Assembly (NCBI RefSeq): GCF_954871325.1
Contig: NC_088776.1
Span: forward strand, 15,066,052-15,130,051
Source: Gordionus sp. m RMFG-2023
Taxonomy: Eukaryota > Nematomorpha > Gordioida > Chordodea > Parachordodidae
Direction: 5' to 3'
Length of the DNA stretch: 64,000 bases
In this document: positions 54,098 through 64,000 of the stretch, piece by piece
Layout of the letters: every line of letters starts with the position of its first letter
How positions within the stretch are numbered: the first letter of the stretch is position 1
Notes under the pieces: model-generated
Database searches by the model: none
What the model was told of the DNA's origin: nothing
The model's input: the letters and a program-made list of their open reading frames with translations, nothing else
Position numbers and translations under genes: made by a program

Positions 54098-55609
54098 TAT
54101 TTATATTAACTCCTAGTGAAGTGAATGATAGTACAGAATTAAATGTTTATATTTGTTAAAAAATAGGCGGAGGCATAGGAATTGTGGTAGTGATGATAGT
54201 ATAATTTGGAGAACTGGGTGAAAATAAAATAAACATAGATATAAAACATAAGATAAAAAAATAATAAACCTCCAGATGAGTTCATTTCAAGCGTAGTTCT
54301 TTATTATTTTGTCTACCAGTAACTCTAGAACAGGTAAGGCGTTTGTTTAATCGTCATTATTTTCTTTGCTTATCTTTAAGAGATTCATCATGTTTTGTAG
54401 CAATGTGAGGGATTAAGGTTGGGTTAGAACATTAAAATTCTGTAAACCAGTAGATGGATCAATATTAGATGCATATATCTAATAGTTGGAGGGATATCAT
54501 CAAAAAATTTTTTTGGGGGGTGGGCTTATCAAGCCTATTTTGATATTCTAAAGGTATATTTTGCATTTGTGCACTATTAATGGCTGATATATCAATATTT
54601 GAACAATTCTAAAGAGGAAATAAGATGGAGATAGTTTTATAAAAAATAAAAAAATTATCGAGTTGAATTTATAAGGTAGGAATAAAATAAAATACCATTC
54701 GGAGAGATCAATTGGCAAATTTTTTTTAAAAAATAGGATCCTTGTAAATAAGTATAAAATAATTTAAATAATATATATATACCGTAATATGTATTTTTTG
54801 GAATAAATATAAAAATAGAAAACCCCGTTTAGTATTTTTTACTGAAAGAATAAAAAGGAGTAATGTTAAAAAGGTATGAACCTTAAGAATAAATATATAA
54901 TTTTAATTGAATAAAAATAAATATTGTAATATATAATGATTTTTTAGAATAGATATATCATATATAAAAATAATAATAATAAAAATAATTTACTATGTAT
55001 ATTTTTTTGAGCATTATACAAAATAATCAGCAGGAATAATAGAGCAATGGTGGAGACAAAATGCTTAGCTTTTAAAAAAGTAGGATCCTTAAAAATTGTT
55101 ATATTATTTTAGTTAAATTTTAAAAATGTACTTTGTATAATTTTCAGTTAGACAAAATATTCATCAGAGATAAAAGGGTATATTATGCCGCCCGAGAAAA
55201 TGGATAGCCTTAAAAATACGTAGGATGCTTAAAATAATATAAATTTATTTAAATTATAAAAAAATATTCGATTTTTTGGAATAGATATAAAATCATATAT
55301 AAAATTATTTATAATAAAAATAATGTACTATGTATATTTTTTTGTGAGTTATACAAAATAATCAGCAGGGATGGTTAACCTCTCTAGAAATAGTGGGAAT
55401 ATTATCCATCAGAAGCTTAAATAGATGTATTCTAGAATGAAAAGTATAAGCATTTTTAGTATATATAGATGAATAACTTTATTTTGCATTTGGTAGATTT
55501 TATTGGGCTTCACGTCATATGACCCAGTATAATTTTTTTGCTTGAATATGAGTTGAATTAAGAATTGAATGATATTTATTTTATGATAAGCCCAGCCTTC
55601 GGCTGGAGT

Positions 55610-55800
55610 GTGTAGCCTGAGGTAGGGAAATGAGAGAAAATTAAATGGAAAGAAAATAGGGAAATTAAAAGGAAAGGAAGGTAAAGATAATGAAAAAGGA
55701 AATTAAAAAGTGAAGATAGGAAAGGGAAATGATGAGAAAGGGGAAGATAATAAAAGAAATTAAAAGGGAAACAAAGGAAAAGGGTAGTATTTTTTAAATT
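55610..55800. repeat. Polypurine tract, ~190 bp
   Basis: Nearly uninterrupted A/G on the + strand with repeated GGAAA, GGGAAA and AAAGGAAA words, inside the long-TIR element. Such tracts can form triplex or slipped structures. No coding content. Confidence 0.75.
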
Positions 55801-55952
55801 TTGATTTTTCCCATATTGTTTGAGACTGTTGTTAAAATAATGAATGTTAGTGATATCTTTAGTAGGGATACATATGTTGTCGGCATAGCATAGACAGTCT
55901 ACATTTTGTATGTTCCTGAAAACTATTCTTTGAGTTAAAATATATATCTTTA

Positions 55953-56345
55953 TAAAAATATTAACATAAGACTAACATTTAACATTAAAAAATCCCAATC
56001 TAAGTTCAAGCCTACAATATCTGGGAAAAATATCCAAGCATCCAAGATTTAATAATTTAAAATGATTTTCTCAAGCCCACCTCAATCCCTAATAATTTTG
56101 AAACCAAGCCCAGAGATAATTAATGAAGGGGAGATCTCTGATTTACCAATTAGTCTACGGGTAAAATATAATACTTTATAAAAATATTAACATAAGACTA
56201 ACATTTAACATTAAAAAATCTCAATATAGGTTCAATACAATATTTGGGAAAAATTTCCAAGCATCCAAGATCTTAATAATTTTAAAAAATTTGTCAAGCC
56301 CATTTCAATCCCTAATAATTTTTGAAAACCAAGCCAATATTAATT
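55953..56345. repeat. Direct duplication, ~229-bp period
   Basis: 55953-56110 and 56182-56340 share TAAAAATATTAACATAAGAC and continue through aCATTTAACATTAAAAAATC, CCAAGCATCCAAGAT and TCAATCCCTAATAATTTT blocks in the same orientation. This is an old tandem duplication within the long-TIR element. Confidence 0.75.
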
Positions 56346-56959
56346 TTGAGAAATATTTTTTAAGCCCAGTCCAACCTTAATAATTTTGAAAAAAATTTCC
56401 CAAGCCTAGGGATATTAAATTTATTGAATTAACTCAGTTATGATATATAAAATATTAATAATTTGTAATATTTAATAAATAATGTATTACTATGACAATT
56501 GGTTTTAATATGGCCTCCTACAGTTGCACTAATTTTGAAAAAAAATCATGTGAATTGGTTATAAGGGAAACTGAGAAAGCCTGAACAAAGCACTTATTAG
56601 AAAATCATGACAAAATAAAGTCTGACCTAATATTATTTATGTTTTTTTTTACATTTTAAACTAATGGGTAAATCAGATATTTACCCTTCATGTGATGATA
56701 AATCAATTAAAAATTTAACTATCTCCGAGGTTGTAAAAAATTTTCAAAATCATATTGGATACGACTGGGCATGGAACCTCAAAATTAATATTAGCTTGCA
56801 CATGACATGGGAATATCTTTTACAAATTATTAAGGGTTGGGCTTGATAAACTTTTTTATAATTATATGCTTCTTAATATTGTGAGCTTGGACCTGGCATG
56901 ACACTATCGTAAAAAATGAATAAAAATCTCATTCCCCGTCATTTTTGATGGACTTTCTT

Positions 56960-57280
56960 AATAATTTGTAATATTTAGTAAATAACGTATTACTTTCCTA
57001 TATATAAACATTGGTATAAACTCAAGACTTGATCAATGGACATGGGAATATTTTTTACAAATTATTAAAGGTTGAGCTGGGCTTGATAAACTTTTTTATA
57101 ATTATAAGTTTCTTAATTATATGCTTCCTAATATTGTGCCTCCTACAGTTGCATTAATTTTGAAAAAAATTTCCCAAGCCTAGAGATATAAAATATTAAT
57201 AATTTTTAATATTTAGTAAATAATGTATTACTTTTTGGTTTTAATATGGCCTCCTACAGTTGCATAGAAAATTTAAGTTA
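56960..57280. repeat. Scrambled copies of the long-TIR element's subterminal sequence
   Basis: ATGGGAATATTTTTTACAAA, a GGCTTGATAAACTTTTTTATA block and TATGGCCTCCTACAGTTGCA recur here in the same orientation as in 56500-56860. The right flank therefore looks like a partial duplication of the element end. Confidence 0.55.
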
Positions 57281-57333
57281 TAGAATCATCTGTTTGTATA
57301 AAATAAATAAACAAATAATAAATAAATACGTAC

Positions 57334-57545
57334 CGATGACATGACGTAACGATGACATGACGTAGCGATGACATGACGTAGCGATGACATGACGTAGCGA
57401 TGACATGACGTAGCGATGACATGACGTAGCGATGACATGACGTAGCGATGACATGACGTAGCGATGACATGACGTAGCGATGACATGACGTAGCGATGAC
57501 ATGACGTAGCGATGACATGACGTCACGATGACGTAATGAGGACAT
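57334..57545. repeat. 16-bp minisatellite, 12 full units
   Basis: The unit CGATGACATGACGTAG is repeated 12 times without length change from 57334 to 57525. The first unit ends GTAA and the last GTCA, and a degenerate part-unit follows. On the - strand no frame contains a stop, so all three frames stay open and read a 16-residue repeat (for example CHRYVMSSLRHVIATS). These ORFs are a by-product of the repeat, not genes. The unit carries TGACGTAG, a near match to the CRE octamer, which becomes perfect (TGACGTCA) in the twelfth unit. Confidence 0.95.
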
Positions 57546-57564
57546 CGGAAAATTATAATAAAGA

Positions 57565-57720
57565 TATTAGCTGTAATATATTATAACTGTCATATACGTC
57601 TATAAAAGTGGCATTCTATCTAATATTTTATAAACAACTGTATATAATAGAGGATTATAAACTATATGTCTACTTACTTACTTTTTATTATACTTATTTG
57701 GACCTTGAAAATATTTTTAG
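57565..57720. repeat. Third repeat copy, right part
   Basis: Matches about 50800-50935 in the same orientation: shared blocks ATAGAGGA, the aCTATATGTCTACTTACT segment and GTCTxTAAAAGTGG. It continues the copy that stops at 52917, so everything between is inserted sequence. Confidence 0.6.
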
Positions 57721-57964
57721 GAATAGGTATAATAATAAAATTTAAAAATAAATATACAGTTGATTAGTCATTGTGAACTCTGCTAATTACAATAAAAAAA
57801 TTTTTGGTTTTCAATTGATAAATGATTATATTTATTTAATTAGGGTTATAAAATAATTTAAATAATAATAGTCAATTAAGCTTCAACTATTAATGCTAAA
57901 TTAATATTTAGTGAGTGATATTGATATTCTATTTTTAACACGCGATTTGGTTGCTAGCTGATAT

Positions 57965-60699
57965 CAGGGGCGGACTGGAGACGCTACGGCCTCGTGGGCA
58001 TTTTTTTATAGCGGCCTCATTTATATGGGGGCTTCGCCCTCTTCCCTTATATGGCTTCTTCGATTTACATGATTTTTATTACTTCTTATTTTCAAAAATA
58101 AGTTCAAATGATTTACATTTTTAGTAAAAAAAAGAATATTATTTTTAATTTATTTTTAAAAAATGCACATCTAAAATCATATTCACTCCCAATATAAAAT
58201 AATATTCATTGCACATATATATTTTTTTATATTAGATTTATAACGATATTCCACTATAAAATCAAATCATACATCACATGTTAAATATAAAAAAATACAT
58301 ACTTAATATATCAAATCTATTAATTTTACACATATAGTTATTGCAGTTATACAATATTACAGCGTATAAAATTGCTGCACTTATAAAATCAGGCACTGAT
58401 CATATTGTAAATAGATATTAATAAAATTCAAATAAAAGAATTAAGGAAATATATAATTTTTACGTTAATAAATCTCTCATTAATTTTGAACCTTTACTCA
58501 AATATACAAAAATATCTTCTAGTTCAATCTGCGCCAATGGTTCTCATTCAACTGACATCACTAAAAACGCTTCTAATTTTTCTTGGTCAATATTAGATCT
58601 CAGCTTATTTTTGTAATTTTTAATTTACTAAATGTTTTCTCGCAATTAATTTGCGTAAATGACAAAGTTAAATGTATTCATATGCCAATAAATTAGTGTC
58701 ACTTGTATGCATATTGCATCTTTTAAAATTTCATACGCGCATATTAAACATTTGTTACACTTATTATCACACTCTAAGTTATTATGATATTGTAATATTC
58801 CTTCTTCTTCATTTGACTCCTCACTTGTTCATACGATCATCTTCCGTTTCATTTATTCTGCTACCATATCTTTGAATACACTGGCAAATGAACATTATTT
58901 GTTACGTAATTTAACACGCAATATATATATCTTTACTATTTATTTCATCAATATAGAAATCCTGAAATCATACTTCCCTACTCATAGGATTTTCCACACA
59001 TTTTAAGATGAAATTAAAAATTATTCTATCTGCTGAATATCCTCAGCAATATAAGATTTGCAATCTAAATTTTAAATAGTTAAACATTTTAAAAGGTGGT
59101 ATATCATTAAATTATTTTTCTGGCATCCCCTTCCTTTATAGCCTGGCATAATTTCCTTCTTTTTTCTTTTTTTCTCTTTAGCTTTCACCTTTTCTGGTGG
59201 TAAGCTCCTTCAACATCTCTCTCCACTTTATGTTATTCATGCAATCTCTTTTATCTAATTTATACTTCTTTAAATTGGCTCTAACTTTATGGTTCATTGA
59301 AGTTTTGGCCTTCCTCTTTTACGTTTGCTCATCACTTCCAAGCTCTCAACCTTATTTCCTATGTAGTTCATAGGCCTTCTAATTGTGTGCCCATACCATC
59401 TAAGTCTGTTTACCAATAACTTAGTCTACCTTTAAACTACTTAGTATTCTTGTACTGCGCACTTTATCCTTTCTTGTTACCCCAGCAATCCCTCAGCATT
59501 CTCATTTCCATAGTTTGTAGACTTCTCTCGTCTGATTCCTTGGTTGGCCATGTTTCCGAACTATAGAGAATAGTTGGTTGTATTATGGAACTGTAAATTT
59601 TTCCCTTTAATTTGTGTGGGATTCTTTTATCAAATAGCACATTTAACCACCCTTGATTAATTTTACTCTTTATCTCTTTTTGCCGTTTGTTTGTATAGTG
59701 GAGCCCAAATATTTGCAGCTTTCAATTGCCGATATCTGCCATTCATTTATATCAATACTCTCTGTTTCATCTCCTCCTATCACCATATATTCCGTCATTT
59801 CTCTATTTACTTTTAGTCCGTGCTTTTTTAGGATATTTATCCAATTCACTAATCTTTCTTTCATTTCATCCTTGGATTCGGCAAGTATCACAATATCATC
59901 AGCAAATATCATATTCCACGGGACTGTTTGAGGTAAAGATTGTGCTAATACATCTATTACTGTAATGAAGAGTAGTGGGCTGAGAGCCGATTTGATGAAT
60001 TCCTTCGGCTATTGTGAAGCCTGCTGAACTGTTGTGCTACGGACCATTGTTGTATGGCCCATATACATATCCTGTATTATTCTTATATATTTTTTGGGAA
60101 CCTTTTGTGGCGTAGCACCCACCAGATATGTTTTCTGGGATTCTATCAAAGGCCTTTTCTAGATCGAGAAATTTTTTGTAGCTTTCTCAACTTATTTTGG
60201 CCAGATAAATTATTCTGTTTCACCCAGGTATCTATCCTTTAATCTGATTCACCGACCTGGATTTTATTTGATTTCAATGAATTAAGAACAAGAAATGTTG
60301 GCTATATTATTTCTACAATAAATCAATGTATAAAAATGTAATATAATGAATTAATCAAAACTTAGCTTTCACTCTACTCAAACGGTAGCGTTTTTACTTC
60401 ATTTGAATAAAAGCAAAGAAAAAAACGAGGTAATGATGTATAGCGTCAAGCGACGTTACTGGTATTTTATGCATTAAATTATAGTAAACGACATGACAAT
60501 TGTCAAGGAATGTGATATTCAAATCATAGAGATATCATTAAAAATAAATAAATGATAATAGTAAATAATGTGAACATAATAATATTTTTTTTTTCTAATC
60601 GGCTTTTTTGATATTTTCCTCTGATCGGTCTAAAAATCAACATTTCTCGCGGCCTCGTGGGCAAAATGCCCACCTGGTCTTATGGCCAGTCCGCCCCTG
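57965..60699 (-). mobile_element. hAT transposon, 2735 bp, containing a LINE fragment
   Basis: Perfect 14-bp ends CAGGGGCGGACTGG (57965) and the complement ending 60699. The octamers GCTGATAT (57957-57964) and GTTGATAT (60700-60707) differ at one base. GCGGCCTCGTGGGCA recurs in both subterminal regions. On the - strand near 58530-58660 a hAT dimerisation tail survives with a frame break: NCEKTFSKLK, then NKLRSNIDQEKLEAFLVMSV. The rest of the transposase is decayed or missing, and 59178-60178 is a LINE piece on the same strand. Confidence 0.9.
59178..60178 (-). mobile_element. LINE reverse-transcriptase fragment inside the hAT element
   Basis: On the - strand, DLEKAFDRIPENI (motif A region, near 60170) is followed after several breaks by MIFADDIVILAESKDEMKER (motif C, YADD-like, 59912) and the frame to 59670. 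Then IYSSIIQPTILYSSETWPTK, LQTMEMRMLRGIAGV, RWYGHTIRRP and KRKRGRPKT follow, ending with a stop at 59178. This order and the RRP...KRKRGRP tail are typical of non-LTR elements of the RTE/craniofacial-type group; the clade is tentative. The 5' part and endonuclease are absent. Confidence 0.85.
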
Positions 60700-60709
60700 G
60701 TTGATATAG

Positions 60710-61270
60710 TGAAAATATAATTTATATTGATTAATTCATTTAATCTAATATTTAAAATAGTATTTATTGCTATACTTTTTTGAAAACGCTAGCGGTAGCG
60801 ATAGCGCGCTACTTTTTTTGCAAAATATCGGTAGCGTTAACAACACAGGATATCATAGACTTATCCAGCATTTTATAATGGGGAGGGGGCTATTAGGTAG
60901 GGTTTTTCCACCTTAAATTTTATTGGAGGTCTTTAGGTACACTTATTGTAAATTTGGCTATATTATATTTTTATAAAAATAATTTTGGTTTCACCTATTT
61001 TTTTATAAAAATGCTTTTAAATCTAAAATTTTGTAGAGTTGTTATTTTTAAAATTTATTAACTTTTACTAATTTTTCTTTCAAGTTCTTCTTATAGTGAT
61101 ATATTGTATATATTTTTGGAGGAGAAGTGGAAATACTATTTTAATTAGATACCAGAGTTGAAATTAGTTTGATAAGCGCAATAGATTTTAATAAATTTTT
61201 GAATTATTACAAAAAGCGTAAGAGCCAAACAATTAGACGGTAGTGTAGTTAAAGTTTCAGGTTATTATGT
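60710..61270. other. Repeat debris, possible hAT end
   Basis: 60783-60850 has GCTAGCGGTAGCGATAGCGC and CGGTAGCGTTAACAACACAG. This looks like the right end of another hAT element, whose left partner I could not find in the window. The rest is A+T-rich. Confidence 0.4.
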
Positions 61271-61289
61271 ACTAAAGCTACCTGGAATT

Positions 61290-62030
61290 AATAATAGTTA
61301 GCGCTATGGATTGCAACTTTAAAATTGAGCCAATTTTAGGTTGGAGCGACATTAAAACCATCGGTCCTGATTGGAAATCTTTTGAAATTGTCTCGGAGAT
61401 CAACATTTTAAATAAAGGAATAATAAAGATCGATAGCGAAAAGACTAAGTTACCTAGTTTAGAAGTTAAACAAGAGTTAATCCTCGATAAACTTCGAAAT
61501 TGATCACCAAAAATTGTGAATAAATATAGAACCAATACAGAAGAGAAAAAAGGCTAAGAGATATAAAGTTAATAGAGGTAACTCAAGTCGAGGTCTACAA
61601 ACAAAGAATAAATAAATTAGAAGCTACTGAGATTGTTGAAAAGAAAGGTGTCATAAAATAGATAATATATTAAATAGATACAAGGAAGTTTTTAATGATG
61701 AATTAGGAACATTAAAAGATTTTGAGTTAGATATAAGATTAGTGAAAATTTACCAACCTAAATTTTGTGTCATTTGAAGATCACTGTTTCAATAAATAGA
61801 AGAAATAGGTAAGGAACATGGCTGAAAGAAAGAATAATAAATCCAGTAGTTCATAGAATATGGACGATATCGTTGATCCCCATTAGAAAACCTGAGTCTG
61901 AGATTATGTATAGACCAGTTAAATACCCGTTACCTAGGATAGAACAATTATTAGCAAGTCTAAAGGGAACAACAATTTTTTCGGATATCGATTTTTCTAA
62001 TGCATATCTGCAGATTAAGGTGTGAACAGG
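61290..62030 (+). mobile_element. Ty3/Gypsy fossil, pol fragment
   Basis: A broken pol piece: an open segment at 61306-61503 of the linker before the reverse transcriptase, then a decayed reverse-transcriptase start ending in IFSDIDFSNAYLQIK near 62020. No LTRs were identified. It ends abruptly where a G-rich AGGGTTGCCAGATC sequence begins (about 62029). Confidence 0.8.
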
Positions 62031-62368
62031 GTTGCCAGATCAAAATTTTCAAATTGCGGGAAAATTTTGGTATTTTGTGGGAGAAATATGAAAATTGCGG
62101 TAGAAATATAAAAATTGCTAAAGAGAATTTTGCGGGCCTTCGGATCGAATATTGAATTGACTTATATTTTTGATAATTACTTTATATAAATATAAAGTCG
62201 GTAACTATTTTTCAAAATAGGTAAGTATAGTACGAGACAATTTTTTTTTAAATACTATCTTTATTATTAAAATATATTAATTTTATAAAAATACAAACGA
62301 TTTTAATTTTACTATGTAAAATATTAAAATGATTTTATAAAATATAAAAAAAATAGGGATAATTAAAA

Positions 62369-62515
62369 TTATATTATTACTTACTTAAATAATTTATATT
62401 TAAAATTCAGTTAAGCTATTATATTATTACTTACTTAAATAATTTATATTTAAAATTCAGTTAAGCTATTATATTATTAAATACTTAAATAATTTATACT
62501 TAGAAGTTCAGTTGT
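62369..62515. repeat. 50-bp tandem repeat, about 3 units
   Basis: Units at 62369-62418 and 62419-62468 are identical or nearly so (TTATATTATTACTTACTTAA start). A third, diverged unit runs to about 62515. The near identity of the first two indicates a recent duplication. Confidence 0.85.
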
Positions 62516-62650
62516 ATATCTTAAGGCAACAAAAACAATTATATAAATAAATATATATTTTCATTTGACAATCACTTGTTTTTCTCATATATAATAACTT
62601 GAATTGTTTTCTTTTTAAATTATATAAATAAAATACCAAATTACTATAAC

Positions 62651-62763
62651 AACCATTCTAGATTAAATATTCAAGCCTTATAAATTCTCTTTCATTAGCC
62701 TATATTACATCCTGTGCGAACATTCTAATAACCATTCTACTTTAAATATTCAAGCCTTATAAT
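62651..62763. repeat. Direct repeat pair, 80-bp spacing
   Basis: AACCATTCTA, then two variable bases, then TTAAATATTCAAGCCTTATA occurs at 62651-62684 and 62731-62763, directly upstream of the gag-like fossil ORF. Function unknown. Confidence 0.75.
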
Positions 62764-62776
62764 TATCTTTCTCAAT

Positions 62777-63204
62777 ATGGTGGAGGATAGGAATGATGTA
62801 AAGATCACGAGTATTTTGGAGTTGTTCAATACAAAACCGGACAGACTTGAGTCTTTCAGAGAGTATTTCGATAGACTGAAAGGGTATGGTTCGGGGCTCA
62901 ATCCTGAATTTTTGTCGGTGCATTTTATGTTGAATTGTCGTAATGAAAAGCTAAAAACAAGGTTGATTGAAGAAAATATTACAGAGATTAATATTATAGA
63001 GGACATTGTCAAATTTGAATCGTTGGAGATCAATAATAATAAAACATATGTAGAGAAAGATTCTTGGAGAAGAGAGGATAGAACCGATTGGCAAGGCTAT
63101 TCGTCTTGGAAAGAGAACAAGCAGAATTTTAAGGCCAGCACCAACAACAACAATTACAACAACAACAGCAGCAACAACAACGGCAGCAGCAACAACAACA
63201 ACGC

Positions 63205-63236
<32 letters not shown>

Positions 63237-63565
63237 ACAACGGCAGCAACAACAACAACGGCAGCAGCAACAACAACAACAACAGCCATTACAACAATTT
63301 CAAAAAGACGGAGATGATACAAACCCCTTATAATTTAAGGCCAAGAAATGAAATTAATTTTATTAATGATATTATGATTGACCTTCAAGTTAATAATTAT
63401 GATTTTTCTTTTATGATAGATACTGGTTCTCCGGCGTCATCCTTGCCCATGAAAGAGTTTGAAAAGCTTACGAAGGATGAAGTTGTTAATACTAAAGAAA
63501 TAGGAGATAGGGTTAATTTTTTAACTTTTTATAATCCGTTATCGCTTCGAATAGGAATTGGTTGA
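62777..63565 (+). mobile_element. Ty3/Gypsy fossil, gag-like and protease segment
   Basis: A 262-codon open segment. The N-terminal third resembles a retrotransposon gag (FREYFDRLKGYG, HFMLNCRNEKLKTRLIEENI). An Asn/Ser/Gly-rich run follows, then an aspartic-protease start with IDTGSPASSLP. There is no pol behind it, and the element is broken and incomplete. Its relation to the pol fragment just upstream is unclear. Confidence 0.78.
63140..63292. repeat. AAC/AGC trinucleotide repeat
   Basis: About 150 bp of AAC, AGC and GGC triplets, read as poly-Asn with Ser and Gly on + and as Val/Ala-rich on -. The 123-codon - strand frame over it is a shadow of this repeat. Confidence 0.9.
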
Positions 63566-63575
63566 TTGTTCAATG

Positions 63576-63660
63576 ACAATGACTTTGATAACCTTAAATT
63601 TAAAAGAAATGACAATGACTTTGATTTATTACCTTAATTTTAAAAGATTTAAATTTTGAG
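63576..63660. repeat. Tandem duplication, ~39 bp
   Basis: AATGACAATGACTTTGAT occurs at about 63572 and 63608. Each copy is followed by an ACCTTAAATTTAAAAGA-like block, so this is a local duplication downstream of the gag-like fossil. Confidence 0.75.
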
Positions 63661-63669
63661 AATTAACTT

Positions 63670-64000
63670 TACGCAACTCCGTTTTTTTTTTCAAAGTGAG
63701 ATCAATCAATTATGGCGTGGGGGTATTGTCACTGAGAGGATCAGTAATGTCATTTTAAATTCAAACTTTCTAAGGTCAAAATTATTCATTTAGATCATAA
63801 TGGTTCTTTAATTATAATTGTTTTCTATGATAATACGCTTTTCTTATATTTTTTTATCACCATCTCCAAATTTTTTTTTTATATTAATTTTATTCCAAAT
63901 ATATTTATTGTTTTATAGTGTTAATTGTACCTATCGATAGTGTAATTTATACCTTTTGTAAGGGTAATTACATAAAAAACTATCATGTATAACTTTGGTG
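63670..64000. other. A+T-rich window end, nothing recognised
   Basis: No gene, repeat terminus or RNA seen up to the window boundary. Confidence 0.5.

Larger units (their letters stand above)
52918..56958. mobile_element. 4-kb element with ~280-bp terminal inverted repeats
   Basis: The left arm 52918-53205 and right arm 56675-56958 are inverted copies; both start AGAAAG and share the block CAAAAATGACGGGGAATGAG. The arms also share ATGGGAATATCTTT/complement and TGATTTATCATCACATGA-type blocks. A 70-bp block with AAGGGAAACTGxGAAxGCCTG follows the left arm (53243-53310) and recurs in direct orientation before the right arm (56548-56620). The interior has a 58-codon ORF, a purine tract and local duplications, but no recognised transposase. 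MULE-like or foldback are possible; the class is open. Confidence 0.6.

Noticed and set aside
57273-57545. Three overlapping - strand ORFs of 66-90 codons
   Set aside because: They are the same 16-bp minisatellite read in three registers, with no independent coding evidence.
60783-60850. A further complete hAT element ending GTAGCGTTAACAACACAG
   Set aside because: Only one terminus is visible in the window.
62951-63322. 123-codon - strand ORF rich in Val and Ala
   Set aside because: A shadow of the AAC/AGC trinucleotide repeat in the gag-like segment on the + strand.
1-64000. CRISPR arrays, operons, bacterial promoters or ribosome binding sites
   Set aside because: Spliced host genes with GT-AG introns show this is animal nuclear DNA; no direct-repeat/spacer array is present and the 16-bp array has no spacers.

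Overview
This window is nuclear DNA from an animal. It is strongly A+T-rich and poor in genes. Two conserved host genes can be read exon by exon. POLR2C, the RPB3 subunit of RNA polymerase II, lies on the + strand at 7335-9657 with eight exons. IARS1, cytosolic isoleucyl-tRNA synthetase, lies on the - strand at 15429-49504, and 21 of its coding exons could be placed. Both encode the metazoan forms of their proteins. I cannot name the species. The base composition, introns as short as 43 bp and the load of hAT-type transposons suggest an invertebrate with a repeat-laden genome.

Region by region. 1-541 is the end of an IS630/Tc1-mariner-like transposase. 1265-3221 is a decayed orphan transposase-like gene whose family I cannot name. 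4.1-6.8 kb is a repeat copy interrupted by a 579-bp hAT MITE and by a fossil reverse-transcriptase element. POLR2C follows. 9.7-15.4 kb holds a long foldback element, a degenerate tandem array and small MITEs. IARS1 fills 15.4-49.5 kb, and most of its length is intron occupied by transposons. These include a nearly intact hAT element with its transposase (26842-29609), a 744-bp relative of it (46139-46882), two further hAT elements with decayed transposase (34717-36221 and 42646-44600), a second IS630-like remnant (36413-36885), a Ty3/Gypsy fossil fragment and several MITEs. 50.0-57.7 kb, upstream of IARS1, is a patchwork of repeats: a second and third copy of the 4-6.8 kb repeat, a 4-kb element with long terminal inverted repeats, and a 16-bp minisatellite. 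57965-60699 is another hAT element with a LINE fragment inside it. 61.3-63.6 kb holds broken Ty3/Gypsy fossils.

The main theme is repeated colonisation by hAT-superfamily elements. At least eight insertions can be delimited to the base from their terminal inverted repeats and 8-bp target-site duplications, and three cases of nesting are resolved. IARS1 stays open across all of this: the splice phases of neighbouring placed exons agree wherever both are present. About 20 residues of the editing domain and about 40 residues of the anticodon-binding region were not located.
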